IMG/VR virus record: IMGVR_UViG_3300046751_001171
Span: 1-35,111 of that record
Direction: 5' to 3' (one strand)
DNA length: 35,111 nt
From: a virus
Under the pieces are notes generated by a model. It did not search any database and was not told the DNA's origin. It was given only the letters and a program-made list of their open reading frames with translations. Below are positions 29,974 to 35,111 of the stretch, piece after piece. The position numbers and the translations under genes are program-made. Within the stretch, counting starts at the first letter, position 1. Each line of letters opens with the position of its first letter.

Positions 29974-30489
29974 TTAGGAATCGTTGTTATAAATATGCCA
30001 GTCGGATCCGGAGTAGACATAAAGATCATCGGTATCCGTTCCGTACATGATATCTCCGGCGGATGGGCTATCGGTCGCCACGATATTTGATTCTGTATCG
30101 CCGGATAAATTAATGGTTGCGGTGATGGTTAGAAAATCATCACGAACATCATCAATGCTTGATGCTGCCCAGGAAGATCCGTTCCATACATAAATATTAC
30201 TGGTATCGCTAGCGACTGCGACTGCTCCGAGAGCACTGCTTGTGTTTGCTAAAATGTTTGCCTGTGTATCATCAAGATTAACCGTTACATCAGCAAAGGT
30301 TGCCACATAACTGGCATAACTTCCAATTTTAGATTCCAGGCTTTCAACCTGACCTGAACTTGCTGCGTGATTAGATGCTGATGGATCTTGAACAATTAAG
30401 GCTCCGGTCATGGTACCGCCTTCAAGCGATAATTTTTCCCCAAGTTTTGTTGCTACTGCTGATCCTAAAGATGATAAAATATTAGCCAT
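29974..30489 (-). CDS. Tail fibre protein with two surface modules
   Basis: A 171-residue protein. It starts with MANILSSLGSAVATKLGEKL, the tag shared with 26054-27058 and 27386-27580, followed by GGTMTGALIVQDPSASNHAA, a common phage fibre motif, and a short coiled coil. Then two copies of the module seen in neighbouring proteins: SDTSNIYVWNGSSWAAS and TDTDDLYVYSGSDWHIY. This looks like a connector that joins the tail to the LamG tips encoded next. A CAACCGATTGA/GAATATT element lies about 25-60 bases upstream of the ATG, so it may begin a transcription unit. Confidence 0.83.
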   Translation of the reverse strand: MANILSSLGSAVATKLGEKLSLEGGTMTGALIVQDPSASNHAASSGQVESLESKIGSYASYVATFADVTVNLDDTQANILANTSSALGAVAVASDTSNIYVWNGSSWAASSIDDVRDDFLTITATINLSGDTESNIVATDSPSAGDIMYGTDTDDLYVYSGSDWHIYNNDS

Positions 30490-30514
30490 AGAGATGTGTG
30501 ATTAAGGTTTAACG

Positions 30515-30551
30515 AATATTCAGGGATATCCCGGACTTTCTCAATCGGTTG
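30515..30551 (-). promoter_or_regulatory. CAACCGATTGA ... GAATATT promoter-like element (copy B)
   Basis: Minus strand CAACCGATTGAGAA (30551-30538) and GAATATT (30521-30515), with 17 bases between TTGAGA and GAATATT, exactly as at 27128-27164. The spacer contains the palindrome GGGATATCCC. It faces the fibre gene starting at 30489. Confidence 0.6.
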
Positions 30552-30560
30552 GAGGATTTT

Positions 30561-30824
30561 TTATTCTTCGCCCTCTAATGCAGCGAGAAATGATCCAACA
30601 TCCAGATTATCAGAGACTTCCTTGAAAGAGTTTAAACTGACGGGCGCATCCTGTACCATTTCGGTCACGGTTTGTGAGTTGGCTGTTACCTGATTATTCA
30701 ATTCCTCCATCTCCTGCTTGGTCATGAATAGATCAATTACGCGGCCTACTGTATTATTTACACTTGTAACCGTCTGCGAACTGTCGTTCACACCGGCACT
30801 GTTGTGTACTTTAATATCTCCCAT
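30561..30824 (-). CDS. Small coiled-coil structural protein
   Basis: An 87-residue protein, mostly helical, with polar Asn/Thr/Gln-rich heptads (MEELNNQVTANSQTVTEMVQ) and an acidic end. The segment PVSLNSFKEVSDNLDVGSFL resembles phage fibre coil ends. Its ATG overlaps the stop of the collagen-like gene by one base. Probably an oligomerisation or fibre-base protein; no enzymatic motif. Confidence 0.75.
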   Translation of the reverse strand: MGDIKVHNSAGVNDSSQTVTSVNNTVGRVIDLFMTKQEMEELNNQVTANSQTVTEMVQDAPVSLNSFKEVSDNLDVGSFLAALEGEE

Positions 30825-31477
30825 TATGCGCCGTTAATGTTATGCCACTCGGTTCCGTCATGAATATAAAGATGATCGCCGTTTTTATCAGAATATTTAA
30901 AAGCTCCGGCCGATCCTGAAGTCGGATCATCCGCAAAAGAGCTATCCCCAATCTCAAGAGAATCAACCGCGAGAGGTTCTAATGCTTTTCCAAATTCTAC
31001 AAAGCCTACACCTTTCCAGATCTTATAGGCTCCATTATCGGCAACAAAGAAAGAATCTCCGACAGAAAGTTCAGCAACATTGTGCACATGATCGCTTGTT
31101 ATTGTTTCTGAAGATGCCTGTAAAGATGCGAGCCATTCGGCTTCGGTTCCAACAAACCCACTTTCTACGGCAACCTCAAAGGCTGATTTACCGTCGACTC
31201 CGGCGGCTCCCTCGGCTCCCTCGGCTCCGGCGGGTCCGGCGGGTCCTTGCGGCCCAACATCTCCATCGGCTCCGGCTGCTCCGGCCAATGAGGCTAGCCA
31301 CTGAGCTTCCGTTCCAACGAACCCATTATCTACGGCAATTTGAAAAGCAGATTTACCGTCTGCACCCGCCGGTCCGGCAGGTCCTTGCTCGCCAGTACCG
31401 CCCCCGCCTCCGCCTCCGCCAGTATCCTGGGCTTCGCCGACATAGGAGACGGTGTCTATGCTGCTTCCGTAACGCAT
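30824..31477 (-). CDS. Collagen-like tail fibre protein
   Basis: A 217-residue fibre. After a poly-Gly hinge (residues 20-27) come G-x-y collagen stretches (GEQGPAGPAGADGKSAF and GPQGPAGPAGAEGAEGAAG), interrupted twice by the phage fibre unit GKSAFxxAVxxGFVGTEAxW. The C-terminal domain ends in HLYIHDGTEWHNING, the WxxxN-type module also present in neighbouring fibre genes. Collagen triple helices give phage fibres stiffness; the DNA in this part is GC-rich and repetitive, prone to slippage. It is preceded by the small FN3 gene with two bases between. Confidence 0.87.
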   Translation of the reverse strand: MRYGSSIDTVSYVGEAQDTGGGGGGGGTGEQGPAGPAGADGKSAFQIAVDNGFVGTEAQWLASLAGAAGADGDVGPQGPAGPAGAEGAEGAAGVDGKSAFEVAVESGFVGTEAEWLASLQASSETITSDHVHNVAELSVGDSFFVADNGAYKIWKGVGFVEFGKALEPLAVDSLEIGDSSFADDPTSGSAGAFKYSDKNGDHLYIHDGTEWHNINGA

Positions 31478-31479
31478 TA

Positions 31480-31764
31480 TTATGAAACAGTTAACACCGA
31501 GTCAGTCAGATCACCGGGACCAAAACCTCCGGCGTTTTTAGAAAATGCACCGTAAGTATATTCCCCGGCTGCAACGGATGCATCCGTATACTCCTGAAGC
31601 GCGTTTGCGGATCCTACAGCAACAGAAGCTATGGCAGTACCAGCCGTCCTGAAAGCTTCGTCAGAAGCACTGGTATGATTGCCGCTTGCACGAAATATTT
31701 CAATAGTGTCTATATCACTAACGGTACTCGGGTTTGTCCAAGATAGTTTAATGTTTTTAGCCAT
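31480..31764 (-). CDS. Single fibronectin-type-III-like domain protein, second copy
   Basis: A 94-residue FN3-like sandwich: KLSWTNPSTVSDIDTIEIFR at the start and GEYTYGAFSKNAGGFGPGDL near the end. It is a diverged relative of the product of 13623-13916 (shared SWTNPS, TYTY/EYTY strands and similar length). It lies among the fibre genes and may be an adhesive decoration protein. A CAACCGATTGA motif lies about 60 bases upstream of its start. Confidence 0.8.
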   Translation of the reverse strand: MAKNIKLSWTNPSTVSDIDTIEIFRASGNHTSASDEAFRTAGTAIASVAVGSANALQEYTDASVAAGEYTYGAFSKNAGGFGPGDLTDSVLTVS

Positions 31765-31822
31765 GGTACTAGTATTTAAAGGTTAGATGTATTCTACAGT
31801 CTGTATCCGCCCGAAAATCTTA

Positions 31823-31833
31823 TCAATCGGTTG
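31823..31833 (-). promoter_or_regulatory. CAACCGATTGA motif at the end of the 31823 gene
   Basis: Exact copy of the 11-base motif on the minus strand; here its last three bases are the TGA stop of the gene 31823-32113. No GAATATT is found at the standard spacing, but TAGAAT lies 24 bases past the TTGATA. It precedes the FN3 gene at 31764. Confidence 0.45.
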
Positions 31834-32113
31834 CAGTTCTCTTAATTTTAAATAGTTCAGGGTGTTTTACTTTACGGTTCTTTGCCTCAACCTTAAGCGT
31901 TTTCTCCGCGAGAGCCATCGGCGATAGCGTTTCCATTGCGTTAATGATTGCTTTGATCTGAAGAGTTTCTTCCGGGCTTGTATCTCGGTCGAGAAGTTTT
32001 GCGAGATAGCGGGCTCTTTCTTTTTGAAAGCGTTTTTCAAGATGGATAAAAGCTTCATCGGTCGTTAATTTTTTTATATCTGCGAGTTGGTCGAATATTA
32101 CTATGTCTGTCAT
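31823..32113 (-). CDS. Hypothetical helical protein
   Basis: A 96-residue, highly charged helical protein (LADIKKLTTDEAFIHLEKRF; QIKAIINAMETLSPMALAEK) with a basic C-terminus. No HTH or other motif is clear. It sits between the beta-propeller tail gene and the fibre bank. The shape, a helical bundle with a basic tail, is reminiscent of small structural or chaperone proteins; a terminase small subunit is conceivable but no DNA-binding head is visible. Confidence 0.72.
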   Translation of the reverse strand: MTDIVIFDQLADIKKLTTDEAFIHLEKRFQKERARYLAKLLDRDTSPEETLQIKAIINAMETLSPMALAEKTLKVEAKNRKVKHPELFKIKRTATD

Positions 32114-32128
32114 TTTAAATCTTCATTC

Positions 32129-33739
32129 CTAGGCTATAGCGGTCCAACTTTTACTCAGGCGTCCTATATGTGAATCGTAATATCCTGTATCAACGCGACC
32201 GACATATTCCAGTGTGTTACTATCGTTTAGCTGGTAGTGGTAAAGCTCACCCTGTGGGTAGTCCTGGTGCGCATAACCTAGTACAATAAAATTGTTTCTG
32301 TCTATTATTTGTAAACCGCGCCCATGATTGTAGTAGGCTTTAAATTTATTGTCATACGCCAAACTTGCAAGTACTTCATACTCCAGGGTTTCCGCATTCC
32401 ACTCTAAAAGTTTATACCCTTCTACATCGCTAGCGGTAACCATGTGATTACCATCTTTTGACATCGATACGCCTAAACCCCCGCTATTTGCTATGGTCTG
32501 GGTGTGAGTTGCGCTATTATAACCCGTTCGATCATCGAGTGGCGTATCATTCCCCCATATGTTCGCCTCCCTGTCGCCCATGCTAGTTTCAAAGGTTTTC
32601 GTCTCGGCCGTATAACTTGAAATTTTAATGTCTGTCCCTTCTCCCCGTACATACACTATTTTAAGCACATCATTATCTCTATCAAAGTGTGCCTCATGCA
32701 TATCATCATAATTATCCATGTCAGGGAACTGTACTTGATTTTCAGACCAGTTATTAGCTAAACTTTCATATGAGTTGTTATAAGTTTCGTAAATTTCTTC
32801 CGTCTCGTTCCATTCGAAAACTACTACTCCAAGGAATCTGTTATGGATGCCGCCTGCAGTGTAGTAGAAACAGTGAGTTATGTATTTAAAGTCATCTGAC
32901 ACATGGATTGCGCGCTTCGTATAATGGTCGGACCCGGCGAGATAGGACTTGCCAGTTTCCGGACCTACGATAACCCACTCTCCATCAGTAAATTTGTAGC
33001 GTACATAACTCAAAATACGGGTACTGCCGTACATGTCGTACAGACCGTAACTGAGTAATTCTGTACCATCCTCATTTAACCATACTGCAGCTCCCCACAC
33101 TGACATATTAATAGTAGATTGCAGCTGCCAATTACCACCAACTTTATTGTAGATGTTAATTACATAAGTATTAGAACCTGAAACATATTTACGGGTTCGT
33201 TCTGCGTATGTTGAACCATCTTTTGAAAGAGCGACATGCTCAGCATCATAAAGTTGAGCTTCTTTATACTGAGTGCTAGTCGAGGGGTAATCAGCTTTTG
33301 CAAACTCAGTAGTTCCGGTGATCTGCAAGTCCCCATCAATCAAATCTAAATCAAAAACACCGTTTCTGTAATAATCCGTATTTTGCCCCGTTTCATAAAA
33401 AAACCTATGGACAATAGCCGCGGTTCCTTCTGTAATTTCTGGAGCTTCAACAGCTTCAAGATCTGCGGGACCGATTTCTGGAGCTGTTTGGGAAAGATCT
33501 TTCGGCCCGAAGACAGGAGCAAAATTTGAGACGGTTAAACAATCATAATTTTTTCGTACAGCGGGGCTGCGTCTTTTTGTAAAAAAAACTTCGGCCTCCT
33601 CATCTCTATCTATGTCGCAGTATGCTTTTTTAACTGAGCCCGGAAACCTTTTTGCTTGTAGGCCGAAATATTTAGGACTTACACCGAATTTGATGTAGTT
33701 ATCCTTATTATACTTCTTATTTTTATATGCTCGGCTCAT
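32129..33739 (-). CDS. Beta-propeller-like receptor-binding tail protein
   Basis: A 536-residue protein. The N-terminus carries CDIDRDEEAEVFF (Asp42, Asp44, Asp46, Glu50), a D-x-D-x-D-x3-[DE] calcium-type loop that is also at the N-terminus of the next upstream gene. Residues 70-100 have two GP repeats (FGPKDLSQTAPEIGPADLEA). From about 110 the chain is a run of four-strand blades with SKDG, SDDF and SKDGNHMV turns, as in a seven-bladed propeller of the YncE/WD type. It probably recognises a host surface structure. Its ATG overlaps the stop of the preceding gene by four bases. Confidence 0.83.
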   Translation of the reverse strand: MSRAYKNKKYNKDNYIKFGVSPKYFGLQAKRFPGSVKKAYCDIDRDEEAEVFFTKRRSPAVRKNYDCLTVSNFAPVFGPKDLSQTAPEIGPADLEAVEAPEITEGTAAIVHRFFYETGQNTDYYRNGVFDLDLIDGDLQITGTTEFAKADYPSTSTQYKEAQLYDAEHVALSKDGSTYAERTRKYVSGSNTYVINIYNKVGGNWQLQSTINMSVWGAAVWLNEDGTELLSYGLYDMYGSTRILSYVRYKFTDGEWVIVGPETGKSYLAGSDHYTKRAIHVSDDFKYITHCFYYTAGGIHNRFLGVVVFEWNETEEIYETYNNSYESLANNWSENQVQFPDMDNYDDMHEAHFDRDNDVLKIVYVRGEGTDIKISSYTAETKTFETSMGDREANIWGNDTPLDDRTGYNSATHTQTIANSGGLGVSMSKDGNHMVTASDVEGYKLLEWNAETLEYEVLASLAYDNKFKAYYNHGRGLQIIDRNNFIVLGYAHQDYPQGELYHYQLNDSNTLEYVGRVDTGYYDSHIGRLSKSWTAIA

Positions 33740-35111
33740 GGATCGCTTATCTCTAAGGGCGGAGATACTTCTCTGACCTTATAATAACCTACGGCATCGG
33801 ACGGCCGGACTCCTACTTCAGCTAGTTTATCGAGAATAGCCCCCCACTCATGTAAAGGCTGAAAAACATTTGCATTTCTATTAGCTGGAGCATCGTTCTC
33901 AATTTCCCAACTCTCGTTCTCATCTTGTACCATCGGCAGAAGTTGCGTGAAGCTATCGCCGATTCTATCCCCGCCTGTGGCTATTCTATTCGTAGCAAAA
34001 CTGTAGTTACCAGGAACCACTGTTTTAACCGATCCAGAATCATCGACCCAATTAAATTCTGCTAACTGCTCGGCACTTAAAGTCCAAACTGAGAGACCTC
34101 TGAAAGGGATTTCAACATCCCAATAACCCACAATATCATCATCTGTAATACCGGATGTTTCTAGGTATTGTTGTACAGCTTCCGGCGTCTGATACTGCTC
34201 TCTTAACTGTGTGCCATTGGGAAGTCCGCTATTATTTATCCAGGTGACGAGCTGATCATAGTGCTCTGTGAGCGACCAATGTTGGTCGCTGTCTACTCTG
34301 AAAAAATCAAGCGCAATAACCGCTGGGTATACGGAATGGTACTGCTCGGCGTACCACCTCGAATTATCAAAACTAAAATCAAAGCTGTAGTAACTCTTAA
34401 TGAACCAGCTTTCGGGATAACCCGTCAATTCCACCCACTGCGTACTTGATAATTTGTATATAGGTTTAAGCGCTAAAACTATTTCGTGTTGTAGGTCTGT
34501 TACCCCAAGAACCGGTTTTTCTACCTCGATATTCAGACTTTCAGGCCCTGCATGAGGGACTGCTATGTTGGCGTTGAGGTTAGAAACACCTCTTAACGGA
34601 TTAGTAATAGCACTCACTTGACGGGGTCCATCACCGGGTACAACTACGGTCGAACTTAAGCTTGAGGGTCCAACCTCGGGGGGAGTACTTACAAATCCTA
34701 AAGAAATCGGTCCTGCCTGCGGAACGATCACAGAAGAAGTAATACTAGCGGGTCCTAGAGCTGGTTCAACGATACTAGATGTTACACTACTAGGTCCGGA
34801 AGTGGGGATCGCATTAACAGCGTTTATCGAGCTTGGCCCTAGGGCGGGCGTAGCAATACTAGATGTTACACTATTCGGACCCTGTGCTGGCTTAACAATA
34901 CTAGATGTTAAACTATTAGGGCCCGCTTCCGGTCTTATCGGTAACGCTTGTACATTCTCCGGACCAAAAGTAGGTGAAGCCGCACCCTTTAATTTACGAA
35001 GGGTGCCTCTTGGGGGGTTTACATGAAGACCCGGTTTTTCCGCCACGCCTGCCCGCTGCTTGGGGTATAGACCATCCAAGTCACCGTCACCGTCAAAATC
35101 GCCAAACCCAA
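33736..35111 (-). CDS. Tail protein with GP repeats (5' end outside the window)
   Basis: The frame is open to the window edge, so the start is missing; at least 457 residues are present. The visible N-terminal part has GDFDGDGDLDGLY, a calcium-binding D-x-D-x-D-x3-D loop typical of VCBS/dockerin-like repeats, matching the same position in the 32129 gene. Eleven or so 14-residue units follow (like GPSSVTSSIVEPAL), then a 220-residue C-terminal domain (WVELTGYPESWFIKSYYSFD onward) of unknown fold. A TTG at 35079 could serve as a start, but the calcium loop upstream argues against it. Likely a stalked tail or adhesin subunit. Confidence 0.82.
   Translation of the reverse strand, partial: GFGDFDGDGDLDGLYPKQRAGVAEKPGLHVNPPRGTLRKLKGAASPTFGPENVQALPIRPEAGPNSLTSSIVKPAQGPNSVTSSIATPALGPSSINAVNAIPTSGPSSVTSSIVEPALGPASITSSVIVPQAGPISLGFVSTPPEVGPSSLSSTVVVPGDGPRQVSAITNPLRGVSNLNANIAVPHAGPESLNIEVEKPVLGVTDLQHEIVLALKPIYKLSSTQWVELTGYPESWFIKSYYSFDFSFDNSRWYAEQYHSVYPAVIALDFFRVDSDQHWSLTEHYDQLVTWINNSGLPNGTQLREQYQTPEAVQQYLETSGITDDDIVGYWDVEIPFRGLSVWTLSAEQLAEFNWVDDSGSVKTVVPGNYSFATNRIATGGDRIGDSFTQLLPMVQDENESWEIENDAPANRNANVFQPLHEWGAILDKLAEVGVRPSDAVGYYKVREVSPPLEISDP
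34500..34970 (-). repeat. Tandem 42-base (14-codon) repeat array
   Basis: About eleven in-frame units of G-P-x-S-[LVI]-[TS]-S-x-[IV]-x-x-P-x-x. DNA copies stay close: GTAACATCTAGTATT-like blocks recur near 34770, 34860 and 34905. The unit resembles the 13-residue unit of the 1159-residue tail protein. Confidence 0.8.

Noticed and set aside
30982-31485. A plus-strand frame of 167 codons opposite the collagen-like gene
   Set aside because: It is Arg/Leu-rich antisense of Gly/Ala/Pro repeats; no start signal and no plausible protein.
26054-35111. Diversity-generating retroelement acting on the fibre genes
   Set aside because: No reverse transcriptase and no template/variable repeat pair with adenine-biased changes was seen.

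Overview
The window is a 35 kb piece of a temperate, tailed double-stranded DNA bacteriophage (or prophage), most likely from an aquatic bacterium. It carries a phage replication set (SNF2-type helicase, family A DNA polymerase, deoxynucleotide kinase, primase-polymerase/SF3 helicase, two PD-(D/E)XK nucleases). It also has a tyrosine integrase beside a tRNA-Leu fragment, a major capsid protein of the N4-gp56/DUF4043 type, a scaffold, a holin, and many tail and receptor-binding proteins. No terminase, portal or endolysin is visible; these presumably lie outside. The host cannot be named from sequence alone.

Layout. (1) 1-11034, plus strand: small early genes, including two possible lipoproteins, a coiled-coil protein, an NrdR-like zinc ribbon and a sigma-region-4-like helix-turn-helix (HTH) protein. 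These are followed by the helicase, tRNA-Ala(TGC), tRNA-Thr(GGT), a run of small acidic genes, a RecB/Cas4-like nuclease in two pieces, a putative ssDNA-binding protein, PolA, dNMP kinase, primase-helicase and a resolvase-like nuclease. Genes overlap by 1, 4 or 8 bases and look translationally coupled. (2) 11021-12921, lysogeny/integration: two leftward genes behind a good promoter, the 5' half of a tRNA-Leu gene (candidate attP) and the integrase. (3) 12923-25985, minus strand: tail proteins, adaptor, capsid, scaffold and lysis genes. In the direction of transcription the order is lysis, scaffold, capsid, adaptor, tail. (4) 26054-35111, minus strand: a bank of fibre and receptor-binding genes with collagen-like, coiled-coil, LamG-like, fibronectin-like and beta-propeller architectures and recent duplications. 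A two-gene plus-strand cassette (27207-27580) is set against the flow.

Three patterns stand out. First, the same leader, AACCACACACCA, sits immediately before four plus-strand starts that lack a purine-rich ribosome site (3028, 3193, 6107, 11791). Second, a motif CAACCGATTGA recurs on the minus strand, mostly in intergenic gaps upstream of fibre genes; in two copies it has the same -10-like GAATATT at the same spacing. Third, the RecB/Cas4-like nuclease is interrupted by a 75-codon gene in another frame, so its iron-sulfur cysteines and its active-site residues lie on two separate polypeptides.

All functional calls come from motifs and family resemblance read by eye; no database search was run.
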